From positions 62,001 to 126,000 of the forward strand of contig JAQSEB010000050.1 in NCBI GenBank assembly GCA_030063045.1: a stretch of DNA of 64,000 nt, in the 5' to 3' direction. Under the pieces are notes generated by a model. The model was not told where the DNA came from, made no database searches, and saw only the letters and a program-made list of their open reading frames with translations. The DNA comes from Pratylenchus scribneri (lineage: Eukaryota; Nematoda; Chromadorea; Rhabditida; Pratylenchidae). The translations under genes and the position numbers were made by a program. Shown here piece after piece: positions 48,360 through 59,900 of this stretch (position 1 is its first letter; every line of letters begins with the position of its first letter).

Positions 48360-48605
48360 ATGTTTTTTATTACAATTGGGAAAATTTTAACTTATACTGC
48401 TCTTTTCCTTACTCAAAAAATGACAAAAGAGGATATCACCACTGTCCATTGTTCAATGGAATATTTTGATGGAAAGAAAGAAATTATAAAGGAATATGAT
48501 GAGGAAGTGCCAATTCCAGAAGAATGGATGTTAAATGCCATTTTGGCCCAAATGATTATGGATCGGCATTCGGCATGTCAAGTGAAAAAGTGCCAGAATC
48601 AATAA
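48360..48605 (+). CDS. hypothetical short reading frame
   Basis: Unrecognised 81-residue frame with TTVHCSMEYFDGKKEIIKEY and a C-terminal PIPEEWMLNAILAQMIMDRH. The segment about 48520-48590 is repeated, diverged, at about 48712-48782 (GAAGAATGGATGTTAAA and GGCATTCGG-ATGTCAAGTGA), so a local duplication exists. May be a partial gene. Confidence 0.3.
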   Translation: MFFITIGKILTYTALFLTQKMTKEDITTVHCSMEYFDGKKEIIKEYDEEVPIPEEWMLNAILAQMIMDRHSACQVKKCQNQ

Positions 48606-49024
48606 ATTTCATCCGAATTATGTTTTTAAATAAAAAAAAAATAAATAAAAAGAATGCGTCCAACAGTTCGGGTATTGTGGAAAATGTTGATGAAAAGAAA
48701 GGGGAAAAGCATGGAAGAATGGATGTTAAAGACCATTTTGGCCTAAATGAATTGAGGATTGGCATTCGGTATGTCAAGTGATATCCAAATTCCATATTTT
48801 CCGGTTTTAGAAAAATTCATTCTCTTAAATTTAAATGATTATTTTCACTTTCTATTTCAATCTGTATTATAAAAAATTGTTATTATTGAATAAATTCATG
48901 GGAAATCCAAATTTAGTTTATTATATTAAAATACGGAGCAACATATATATTGAAATTGATAAATCATAAAGGACATTTTCAATAAATTTCCTTGACAAAT
49001 TGCTATTTGTCTTTTCGTCCCACT

Positions 49025-49341
49025 TCAATTCGAACAAAAGCCACGGTTCATATCAACCAATCCCGCAAAGCCGGGCACTTTGGCACTATGCGTATATTGC
49101 CACATTTTCCATTGGTTAAAACCATTTGGCATTTTCTCCCGGGGGAGTCCCAGATAACGTTGATACACATCGGACAAAAGGCTGCCTCTGGCCACCCAAA
49201 GCGGGTATCGATCAAATGCATAACTCTGCCATTGGACAATGTCTTTCCATTCCTTGTTTGTGTAGAGAAACAAATTCTGGAAACCGGCATTTTCCAACAA
49301 TCCATCAATGCCCCCCATAAATTGTCCGCCATCACATTTGG
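49025..49341 (-). pseudogene. orphan last exon of a GH25-type lysozyme-like protein
   Basis: An acceptor at 49342 followed by CDGGQFMGGIDGLLENAGFQ, LFLYTNKEWKDI, YPLWVARG and QWKMWQYTHSAKVPGFAGLV with DMN to a stop. 'YTN..W', 'PLW.AR', 'W.MWQYT..VPG..G.VD.N' is the C-terminal half of GH25 muramidases. No N-terminal half carrying the catalytic acids is visible in the 570 bases before the RNase H-like gene's stop. It is either a remnant or has a very distant partner exon. Confidence 0.6.
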
Positions 49342-49910
49342 CTATTTGAAGAAAAAAAATTAAAATTTTGGTTTTATTTTTTAATGAAAAAGTGAAATAA
49401 TTTTAGAAATTTAAAAATGTGGATTGTGGATCTATTTATTATTTACTTTTTTATGAAATGTTGCAAAGATTACAAAAATTATTCAGAAAAAAATGTTCAA
49501 AATATCCAATAAACAAAAACACAAAATGTTTGGAAAAATAAAAAGAAAAATATTCGAAAAAACAAAATATTTGCAAAATGTTTGGAGAATAACTATAAGC
49601 GCCGGAAAATAAACAAATTTGATATTTTTGATTTTTTTTTCTTCCTATCTGCTAATAAGAGAGGTGCTTTAGAAAGATAAATTAGCGGGAATATGAAGCA
49701 GGATTGACGATTGAGGGTTCAATTCAATCGAAATTTAAATAATTTTCTAGATGATTTTCTAAAAAATACATTCCTTTTCGGGAAGTATATTTTAAATCAA
49801 AAACAAAAAGCATCTTAACAAACAATTCAATCGCATTTTTACATTTTTATCAAAAATTGAAAATTTTTAATCGTGCAAAAAAAAAACCAAAAATGCAATT
49901 GTTGAAACTT

Positions 49911-50892
49911 TTATCGCCTGTGTGCTCCATTCCGTGCCAATCTAGTAGCCTCTTTAATGCCATGGTCGGAATTCCTTTTAACTTTTTCGAATTTAACTTG
50001 AATTTGATCCATCAATTGGTCCAATCGTTCTATCAAGTCCCGGTTCTTTACTGGAGTACCCTCCACTGTAATCCATCCTTCTGTCTTCCAAATTTGAATC
50101 CATGAAGTCATCTTATTATGAAAGTAAAATATTTGTATTAAAGTAGTATTTTTTGCAATAAATCTAAATAATTTTTGATTTAATTTATTTAAACTTTTAC
50201 CGAATTAATCATTTGATCTGATTTGGTTCGAATGATTAAAGCAGGATAGCCTTTTTCCAATGCTTTCTCAATTGCATTAATTGCGGCCAATAAATCTACT
50301 CTATGGCAATTAGTTTCACCTCGGATTGGTGCTGACGCATTATCAGGATTGCCATCGCTCCAGAATACGCCAATTCCTCCTTTTGTTGGATCATTTTTTA
50401 TGCATGTTCCAGCCGTATAGACTATTGGAATTCCTTGGGCGAAATGTTGTTCGTTCTGTGTATTGGAAGAAGAGCTCGGTTCAAAATTTCGGTTTTGGAT
50501 TGGTGCTGAAGCTAAATTTTTTAAAGACTTTCTAATAAATAAATTTGTTTATATGTCTTTTTCAAGAATGATTTCTGTATAAATTAACTCCATGAACAAA
50601 ATGAAAACCTCCTGCATTTTCCCGAATGAAATTCCATGCCTCTTCTTCATTCGAGAACGACTTGTACTTTCGATTACTAAAACCATCCACTTGTCGATGA
50701 CATTCATCCCACGATCTGTATACGCCAAGTTTTCTGCCTCGCGCAACAGCATAAAACTTTTCTCCTTTTTTCACTGCTTCACCTAAATCATCGTTCTATA
50801 AATAATAAAATCAAATAGTTCCATACCGTATTGCAGGAATTCAATCAAAATGACAAGAGCAAAAGTTATGACAATTTTGCCGTAGGAAACAT
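49911..50892 (-). CDS. RNase H1-like protein lacking catalytic residues
   Basis: Exons 50795-50609, 50511-50201 and 50111-49911 are in frame. The first encodes the hybrid-binding domain of RNase H1 (KFYAVARGRKLGVYRSWDEC, QVDGF, YKSFSNEEEAWNFI). The next two encode the RNase H fold (VYTAGTCIKNDPTKGGIGVF, HRVDLLAAINAIEKALEKGY, TSWIQIWKTEGW, EATRLARNGAHRR). All four metal-binding acids are changed: YTDG to YTAG, RAE to RVD, YTDS to RTKS, and AD.LAR to AT.LAR; the active-site His loop is also lost. An upstream exon (50892-50827) is clearly homologous to the signal-peptide exon of the secreted family (LVILIEFLQY), but its ATG frame has TAA and TGA, so the current start is unclear. It could be a binding-only protein or a decaying one. 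Confidence 0.75.
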
Positions 50893-51240
50893 TGAGAATT
50901 TAGGGAATTGCCAGCAATTTGAATGTTGGATTTTCAGAAGGCCGAGGGAGGACCTTTGAATTTGAATGAGAATGAGATGTGGATTTTGCCCTGAAGAAAG
51001 GGTCTATTTATGAAGCCATTTTCCCTAGCAATAAGTGAAGCAGAGTGACATGGCGCATATCGTATCAATATCAAATAAAGAATAATGAAGGGCTGAGATG
51101 TAATGATGGGATGATTAAGGGCAAAATGCCACCATCAAGTGTCAGCTTGGCCACTAATTGGCCAATCTCAATTATTTTGGCTTTAAAGTCGAAGCCGAGA
51201 GCCAAAAAAATGCAATACAATTTTTGGCTTGATTAGGAAA
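50893..51240 (-). promoter_or_regulatory. diverged upstream block, copy 5
   Basis: Upstream of the RNase H1-like gene. It resembles the other blocks only in places: TTGGATTTTCAGAAGGCC...GACCTTTGA, CATTTTCCCTAGCAATAA, and TTGGCCACTAATTGGCCAAT (compare TTGGCCAAAAATTGGCCAAT upstream of the tandem genes). Together with the homologous first exon this supports a shared 5' origin. Confidence 0.4.
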
Positions 51241-52294
51241 AGTAAAGAAAAATGGGGGAACTGAAAGCCTTTTGATGAAATCGATATGAATGGAATGTAT
51301 GGGGGAGGAAAATGCTGGATTTCAGAAAAGGGAAGATTGAATGAGTAAATGTTTTCTGGACTCAACCATCACAGAAACACGGGCCAAATTGGCCACAAAA
51401 TTTTGCATCCATCATTTAAGCATGGGTTCCAGCCACTACTCGCTCGCGCTCGAGATTGGTTTGCTAACCCTCTTAAAAATGTAAATTTTAATTTTCAAAA
51501 GTGGTAAAAAGTAAATAAAACAGTGAAATTTAAGAGAATTATCTTCAGGTAGACAGACAAACATTTAAAATATTGAAATATTAAATACCCTTTTTTATGC
51601 ACTCATTGTTGAATACCAATTTGTCCTCTCAAAACGCGAAGAGTGAGTTCATTTCCACACGAACGAATTCTATAATAAAAAATAGGGAAATATTTAGATA
51701 CCTATTGGTTAAGTTACGTATAGAAAAATTGAACCTAAAAATTTATCTAAGATTTAAAATTTTTTCAACTATAAATAAGTCAACCTTTTTAAATGCATTC
51801 AGAGTATGGTCGATTCTGTCATCAATCTACCCTATTCATTTCGACAATGGCATTTTAGAATTTCCCAAACAATTCATTTAATCCTCATCAGCATTTTGAT
51901 TTTGATCTTTGCTTTGTCTATATTAGATCAGTTTTTTGTTTATGACTTTTTTGAGCTGGATCCTATACTCTCAAACCATATAATCATTTTATAGAGCTCG
52001 TCGAGACACATCTTTTGAAACAGAGATTGTCGGGATTTAAACCAAAACCAAAAGGTTATAAACCAAAAACCAAAATATGTTCTAGAGAGGTTTAATACCT
52101 TTAATTGCGGCCAAACCCGGACAAACTATACAACAATTGACGCGTTTTGATGAGCTCTATAAAATGGGTATAATATTTGAGGGTCCAAGCACAAAAAGTT
52201 ATAATCAAAAAACCGATTTCTCTTGCCAAAAAAATATTCTTTGAGACTTTCAATGACAATTAAAATAATAATTTCCCAAATGATAATTTGAAAT
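51241..52294. other. intergenic with MITE fragments
   Basis: Contains an inverted-repeat MITE at about 51990-52170 (TATAGAGCTCGTCGAGACAC facing GCGTTTTGATGAGCTCTATA). Otherwise AT-rich; plus-strand readings at 51597-51994 are not recognised. Confidence 0.45.
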
Positions 52295-54312
52295 CGGAAA
52301 AGCTTAATTGCCTGTCTAAAGAAGGCTGAATTTTGAGTCTAATTTTTCTCCTGTCTAAAGGGGCTGAATTTTGAGTCTAATTTTTCGCCTGTCTAAAGGG
52401 GCTGAATTTTGAGTCTAATTTTTCGCCTGTCTAAATGGGCTTAATTTTGAGTCTAATTTGGCGGGAATTTGAATTTTTCCAATTAATTCCTCTTCTCACT
52501 TCTCTCTTTTCAAAGCAAATATCCATGATCGTCTTTGATCTAATATATTTGAATAATTTAGTACAAATGAGTTAAATAAAATTTATTAAAACAAAAACAA
52601 ATAATTGGCAAATATGAACGAAAAAATATAGCAAAATAATTTACATAACAATGAAAAATGAAGAAAATAAATATCAAAATTCGTTTATTATTTGGTTTTA
52701 ATTTCCTCGTTGCTTTGGTGCCTTGGGCGGACATCCTCTCTCATTATCTTTCGGTCTTCCTCTCTTTTGCAAACCTTCAACCGCACTCGATTCTTTTACG
52801 GCCTGTGGAAATGTAAGAATTCCTTCATTGATCATGGCCGCAACCGCATGAATACACAAATATTTTTTGGCTCCTTCTGGACAACTGCACCGCCAATGGC
52901 CACCAAAATCGCCCATGTTTGCCACAAAAATCTTAGTTAAATTGAAATATTTTATTCAAATTAATGGAGAAAACCTTGAACCGATTATCCACATATTCCT
53001 CCCAAACATTCCATTCGGTTGGAGGGCGGAAAGTTATGGCAGCTGCTTCTTTCAATTCAGTCAACGTTTTAAAATTAGATTGTAAGTGAGGGAGTAGGTT
53101 GAATCAGCCTGAAGGTGGTTTTTGATGTGGAGGAAATTGATAAAATTACCTGCTGAAGCAGCGGAGATTCTTTTGCATCATTTTTTTGTCGTCCAGAGGA
53201 TGCAAAATTTTTTGGCTGGCTCATCAGTAGTAAAGCTTTGAACAAAAGCTTTGTCAATATCTTCTGGAACATGTTTGTTTTGGGCACAATATTCCTCAAG
53301 TTGCTCAAAAGTGAATGGCAATATTGGTCCTCTTGTATATTTGCATAAATTTTGCACTTGCTTCAGAGTTGGCAATGGATCAAACTTTTTTTTACTGAAA
53401 ATTATAAAATTATTTTTAGCTCTATTAATCCTTGTAATTAATAGAAAAAAAAATACCCGTAATATGTTTAGAATTTTTGCGGGTGTTAATTTTTGACTCA
53501 TTAATTGTTTGATTTCTTTTTTGGCCTCTTTTGACAATGCTATCTTCTCACCTTCGTGTTGATCCTCGTCGATGGTTTCCTCGATTACCACTCCGTGGTC
53601 TGTTGCATTGAATTTAGTTTTAAGTCCCTTTCCGCATTCAGTACCTAAACAAATCGAATTGAATATTTTTAATAGAATTATACGTGAATAATATTCGCAT
53701 TTCCATATTAAAGTTAGTCCATCCTTCAATGATTTTTCTCCGCAATTTTTTCTCCATTTATTTTTCTCTTGTTCCCAAAATTCATTGTATTGCGCAATAT
53801 TGTCAAATTGCTTCCAAATTCTATATGGTTTCCCTTTTCCTCTTTTGGCTTTTTCGGATACTTAATTTTAATTAAATATTTTTATTATATTTTAATCAAT
53901 TCAAACCTTGAATAACAACGTTGTTTGGCTCGTGGAAAATTGTCTCATATAGTCGCGGTTCTTCAAAACTAGATGAATTATTTTGTGCTGAATTATTTGG
54001 TAAATAATCATGCTCATTAAATGAACTCATCTATAATTTATATTTAAATTAATTATAGATATTATTATAAATAAAATATTTATTAGAAATATTAAGATTG
54101 GATTGGATCAAAGACGATCATGGATATTTGCTTTGAAAAGAGAGAAGTGAGAAGAGGAATTAATTGGAAAAATTCAAATTCCCGCCAAATTAGACTCAAA
54201 ATTAAGCCCATTTAGACAGGCGAAAAATTAGACTCAAAATTCAGCCCCTTTAGACAGGAGAAAAATTAGACTCAAAATTCAGCCTCTTTAGACAGGCAAT
54301 TAAGCCCCACGT
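52295..54312. mobile_element. Mutator-like element with deleted transposase
   Basis: About 240-base inverted ends (GCTTAATTGCCTGTCTAAAG; subterminal repeats of CTGAATTTTGAGTCTAATTT; inner AAGCAAATATCCATGATCGT) flanked by the 9-base target duplication ATTTGAAAT at 52286-52294 and 54313-54321. Long inverted ends and a 9-base duplication fit the Mutator superfamily. It carries a partial transposase gene on the minus strand. Confidence 0.88.
52698..54028 (-). pseudogene. MULE transposase, catalytic core missing
   Basis: N-terminal pieces (from MSSFNEHDYLPNNSAQN at 54028; KPYRIWKQFDNIAQYNEFWE; LIWKCEYYS then GTECGKGLKTKFNATDHG) resemble a FLYWCH-like DNA-binding region with Cys/His positions. They are followed by LPTLKQVQNLCKYTRGP and AKKFCILWTTKK. 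The C-terminal piece 52925-52698 has a SWIM zinc finger (WRCSCPEGAKKYLCIHAVAA) and an AT-hook-like KRGRPKD. The DDE core normally between them is absent and a stop follows WTTKK, so this is a deletion derivative needing another source of transposase. Confidence 0.75.
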
Positions 54313-54532
54313 ATTTGAAATTATTTCCCCAAAATCCCCTCAATTTTGAAAATAATTAATCCACAAAAATAATATCTCAAAATTTATTGGCAAAAAAGAA
54401 AAATGAAGAATGTCAATTAAATTTGATTGTGGAATTATAATTTGAGCCTTTTTTGATGGTTTTTACATAATTGAAAAAATAAATAATTGGTCCTTTTGAT
54501 TTCATTCTTCCAAATCATTTTGTGTTTCTTCT

Positions 54533-55632
54533 TTAAACCGCCAAAACTGCCGGAACCGGAACTCTTTCTCCTCCAACTCCATATGATTTGCCCTTTGCCG
54601 GAACTTTTCCTCCTCCCACACGTGATTGGCCTTGCTGTTCTTTCTTCATGAATTCATAGGCTCGATAAACCACCGAATGGAACCAGGAATTGAGGGCAGC
54701 ACACCAGCACAATCCAATGATAAAATTGGTGAGCCCAGAATCGAGACGGATTTCTGTGAAAAAAATTGAATTTTTTTAATTTTATTTGGTTACCTGGGTA
54801 GAGAATCATGTAGACCACGGTGATGGTAACAATCGCAAGATCGCAAACCAAGCTAACTCCCTAAAAGAAAAATATTTTTAAAATTTTTGCACTTTATTTT
54901 TTATTGGATAAACCTAAATTGTGATGAATCCATTTTTGGTACGACAATTAGGGATGAAAGAGTCTAGGGTCGATGGTGGTAGAGCTTCAGGGACAATTTA
55001 TATAGCATTTTATAGGGAATAAAATTAGCTAAAATGATGGATTTAACTAAAATCACAATTTTAATTAAATCAATGGTTTTGGACATAACTCTGTAAATAT
55101 CCAAAAATGGCTAATTATTTTGGCATCATTTATTTTGTAGTTAATTTTATTCCCTAAAAATGTTATAAAATTGTCCCAAAAGCCAAAAGCTTTACATTTT
55201 ACGACCATCAACTTTAGACTCTTTCATCTCCAATTGTCGTACAATCGAAATTTTATGTTTTTTTAATCTTTCCAACTTTTCTGAACATACCACGATGATC
55301 AAATAGTTCAAATAATGTGAGGGTTTGCGTTTCCGTTGAGCCTGAATGATGTGCAAATGGCACAGTGCAATAAAAATGCGGGCCTGTAATTGAAAAAAAT
55401 AAGTAACCAAATATTTTTGAAGATTTTTACCAATCCAGAGAAGAAGAGATGGAGCGAAAAGCAAAAATAAGCTTGGGCAATGTAGATGCCGGAACCGAAA
55501 ATAGCGATCAAGAAGGCAGCCTAAAAATTAAAAAAAAATTTTAAATTAATAAATTTGTTGAACCTCTTCAACATGAGTACGGAATGGGCCAAAGCAGCAG
55601 GTGAAGCGCGATTCCATTTGTTCATTTGACAT
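54533..55632 (-). CDS. four-helix membrane protein, nematode type
   Basis: Five exons (55632-55564, 55520-55431, 55383-55291, 54860-54794, 54753-54533) join in frame to 179 residues. The N terminus MESRFTCCFGPFRTHVEEAA, with a CC pair before helix 1, is followed by four hydrophobic segments (FLIAIFGSGIYIAQAYF, ARIFIALCHLHII, VCDLAIVTITVVYMI, NFIIGLCWCAALNSWF) and a basic/Gly-rich cytosolic tail. This resembles small tetraspanning nematode proteins of unknown function (DUF7027-like, my inference). Intron 3 carries a palindromic MITE. Confidence 0.7.
54939..55241. mobile_element. palindromic MITE J
   Basis: Inverted ends GTACGACAATTAGGGATGAA and, inverted, GTACGACAATTGGAGATGAA, continuing AGAGTCTA.GGT.GATGGT on both sides, with TAGCTAAAATGATG-like inner arms. 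Lies in intron 3 of the four-helix protein gene. The arm layout and the AACTCTGTAAAT-type centre resemble the P-type family. Confidence 0.8.
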
Positions 55633-56920
55633 TTTTTGTTGTTGAAAAAAATCGATCAAAATTTGATATCTGCTGAAAAATCAAAATGTTCAAAATTCAA
55701 ACGAAACTTGACAAAAAGAAAGCCAAAAGCGATTGATGATATTTATTTATTAAGGTGGGAATAAAAAAAAAATTAAAAATGTGAATTATTAGGTTGGGAC
55801 TTGGGATGGGATTTGGCGCTATTGAAAAGATAATAAAAATTGATATAATTAGTCGCGTACCATTACCATCTCAATTTTATGCGCCCAATATAAAATTATG
55901 TGTGTCGCAAATTATTCAGTATTGAATAATGTGTATGTAAAAATGCATGTCTGCACTGTTTATAGTAGATTCGAACCAATGACTGAACAGAGGCAACCCT
56001 TAACCTTCTTATTGCTGCCCAGAAAAATCATTTTTAAATTTTTCCAAAATTCATATTTAAGGGATTTTCGTAGTCGAGGAATTCCTGATTTTACCCTAAA
56101 TGGAATAAATGGTGGATTGAATATGTTGTTCGGTGAGTTATAAATTATTGATTAATTGATTGATTTACAAAAGCAATCGTAGTCAACAATAAGAGAAAAG
56201 AACGGGTTAGACTTTTGACAATTCAACCCATAGATATTTCCAAAATCCCTACTTTTCGTTCCTTAATAAAAAGCACGCACTGCTAATGCTTGCTGCTCGC
56301 TCCCTCCCCAATCTCGACCCGAACCCGACCCTGCAACATTTATTCAATCACTGCAGAGCAGCAGCAATTTACTCTGGTTCATGATCTTGATTAGTTAACG
56401 ATTAGATTTGGATTTTTCCTATGTTTCATTTTCCTTAATAAGACTGAACACTGAACGATGAGAAATTAAATTTTTCAAATACCAACTTTTCCCTATAAGT
56501 TTTAACTTTTCTAATGTATTCATAAGTTCATTTACTTTTACTGATTATTCATCTTCGTCTTTTATTTAGAAAGAGTAAATCAAGCATCAAACATTACTCA
56601 ATAATTATTTTATTCAATAACAAACAAAACAATATACAAATATGGAAGAACCTGGAGAATTCTTGGAAAACATTACAATCCAAGGTTTGTAAATAGAAAT
56701 TAGTAAAAATATCAGCACGTTTTATTAACAAACTAAAGGAGCAGGCAAATAGATAATAATAGGCAAAGCACAATCTTTTGTGCAAGTGCAAACTTAACAT
56801 ATTAAATCTCAAGGACGTAGGTAGTTGGAAACCTAGAATAGAAACGAGATGTATAACTAGTGAACAGAATCAAAGCTCTAAAAGTGAACTGAACTAAATT
56901 CAGGCAATCATGAGCTAAAC
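55633..56920. other. intergenic
   Basis: Between a minus-strand gene and the plus-strand DDX60-like gene. A plus-strand reading at 55898-56143 (FRSRGIPDFTLNGINGG) is not recognised. A CTGCTCGC/GAGCAGCAGC patch lies near 56280-56370. Confidence 0.4.
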
Positions 56921-59900
56921 ATGGCCACACTTGCCCTTCTCCCTTGTCCATACACCGATATAATCACTGAATTTGCCGATGTGGAAATCTTCCTCATATC
57001 CGTCGACTCCCTCTTGCTGGAATTGTGCGCACACGGCTACCATAATTGGATGCTTGGTGGCCAAACTGCAGTGCTGACAGAACAGGTTTCTTACTTTAAA
57101 TTTACAAAAAATATCGAACCAAAGAAGAATAAAAATGTGAAGGATATGATGAAGAAGAGCTCTGTCACACAAATATGATAAAGACAAGCTTATAGGAAAA
57201 TGAATAGCAATAAGCACACTGTTGGATGATTAAGAGAAGTAGATTATAGCTCTCTTATAGGATGATGAAAAACTTTTAGAAAGTAAAATGACGGGTTTAA
57301 GCTCATAGGACGAAGAAGAGCTTTTAAGCTCGAAGGATGAAGAGGGGCTTTTATAAAAGAAGATGAAGAAGCTCATACATTTGGGAAGATAGTTTAAACT
57401 TTAAACATTAAGCTCGTAGGATGATGAATAGCTTTTATGAAGGAAGCTGGGAAGAGTTAAAGCTGGAAGAAGAAGAGCTTTTAGGAAGGGAGATGAGAAG
57501 AGTTTAAGCTGGAAGAAGAAGAGCTTTTAGGAAGGGAGATGAGAAGAGTTTAAGCTGGAAGAAGAAGAGCTTTTATGAAGGGAGATGATGAAGAGTTTAA
57601 GCTGGAAGAAGAAGAGCTTTTAGGAAGGAAGATGAGAACTGAGAAGAGTTAAGCTCACTGGTCTATGGTTATGCTCTTGGATGAAGAAGAGCTTTTAGGA
57701 AGGAAGATGAGAATTGAGATGAGTTAAGCTCACTGGTCTATGGTTATGCTCTAGGATGAAGAAGAGCTTTTAGAAGGAAGATGAGAAGAGTTAAGCTCAC
57801 TGGTCTATGGTTATGCTCTAGGATGAAGAAGAGCTTTTAGGAAGGAAGATGAGAACTGAGAAGAGTTAAGCTCACTGGTCTATGGTTATGCTCTAGGATG
57901 AAGAAGAGCTTTTAGGAAGGAAGATGAGAAGAGTTTAAGCTCACTGGTTTATGGTTATGCTCTAGGATGAAGAAGAGCTTTTAGGAAGGAAGATGAGAAC
58001 TGAGAAGAGTTAAGCTCACTGGTCTATGGTTATGCTCTAGGATGAAGAAGAGCTTTTAGGAAGGAAGATGAGAAGAGTTTAAGCTCACTGGTTTATGGTT
58101 ATGCTCTAGGATGAAGAAGAGCTTTTAGGAAGGAAGATGAGAAGAGTTTAAGCTCACTGGTCTATCGTCTATGGCTATGCTCTAGGATGAAGAAGAGCTT
58201 TTAGGAAGATGACGAGTTTGCTCATTATTTTAGGAAGATGGATAGCCTTCTAGTAAAAACTGGCATATGCTTATGCTTAATCTGTTGAAGGATGCAGATA
58301 TAGGATGAAGAGAAGAGAGTTTTTTGGGAAGACGAGAGAGTGCTTAAGTTAGGAAGATTAAAGGATGATAAAGTCTGGAATAGGATGAAGATTAAGTCAT
58401 TCCTAATAATTTGGATAAACAATCAATATTAAGGATAATGAAAAATTTCAACATTCCACAATTTAAAATTCAGATCAAACAATTCCTTGGCTCACTGGAA
58501 CAATTGAATGCAAAATTCAAGCTGGTCATCTTCACGGACATGTCTGCCCTATTCCAACAGGACACATTCCTTCGCTTTTTACATCCATTCATGCTCGCCT
58601 TTCTCGATACCAGCCGGTGGGCCGATGATGTGGAAAGGTTCAAATCGCCGCTGGATGCTTGTTGGGCCGACTATTTGCATCAGCTGACTCCATCATTTAT
58701 GCTAATGTCACCGGAGGATGCGCACAAGGAAGTGTTCCCAGGCCAAATCGATTTTGCCACAAAATTCATATCAATAGGTTTGTGCTAAATTTGGTTAAAA
58801 AATATACAATACAAAGTAAATAATTCATTGGGTAATCTTAATGCTCAATATTTAAATAATAGTGTTGCTCCGAAAGCCGGAACCAACTTTTTTTACCAAA
58901 AAAAGCCAAACTCAAATTTTGGTTCACGAAACCAGACTAGAATTTAAATTAGTTAAGGGAACTGGGTATATAACGGTAGCGGGTACTATACAATTTCGGA
59001 ACCTCAAAAAAGCCAGTCACCGGAGACCGGAATCTCCACTTAAGTTTACAATTCATTCAAAAACATCCTTCTTTTATTAATGCCATATTTCTTTTTTTTT
59101 CAGCATTTCAACTGATCAATGAGGCAATTCCGGTCGTCCTCTTCAACGGGTTCACAATCAATTACACTTCTGTGATGGCTTTTCGATTGTCGACAGTTCC
59201 GCTCAGCATTGACAACTTTCAGCAGAAAATTGCTCAAGCATGGTCAAATATTGAGGAGCCGGGAAATCAAGGTTTGTGAATTATAAAAAAGAGATGGCAG
59301 CCAATGCAAATTAGCATTTGAAAATTTTTATTTTTAAATAAGATGGTTATGGTTTGAGTCCTATCTCCTATTTTCTGTTGAGAAGGAAAGCAGAGAAGAG
59401 TCACCCTTTCCCCCCTTCTATGGGTAATGGGTTATCAAGATTAGGTTGTTTAAGGGTTAAAATATCATCTCTGACTTCTTGGCAAAACTAGCGCTTTTCT
59501 CAACTAGTTTTTCTTGATCGATTCAGTTGTATAATTCGATAGAGCTCGATGAGCAGAATCGAAAAATCCTACAAATTAATTGATCCGACCACCGATAAAA
59601 ATATAACAATTGGGCAAAGGAAATTGGCCCAATGTGCTCTAGCGCTGAAATATGGTATTTTCGGAATCAGCTTGTTAAGCTCTATCGATTGGTATATCAT
59701 TTGCTTGGTTTTGGTTATGGGACCTATGAACATATCTTACTTTCCATTCTCAACAAAAAAAGGACCCATTAATAACATATAAGTGCCAATATTTTATTTA
59801 AAAGTTTCTCTCATTAATACATAAAAAAATATTCAATTTTTTTAAATCACAAAAATATGATTTATCTGTTTTATTTTTCAGCATCAAATCCACAACTAGT

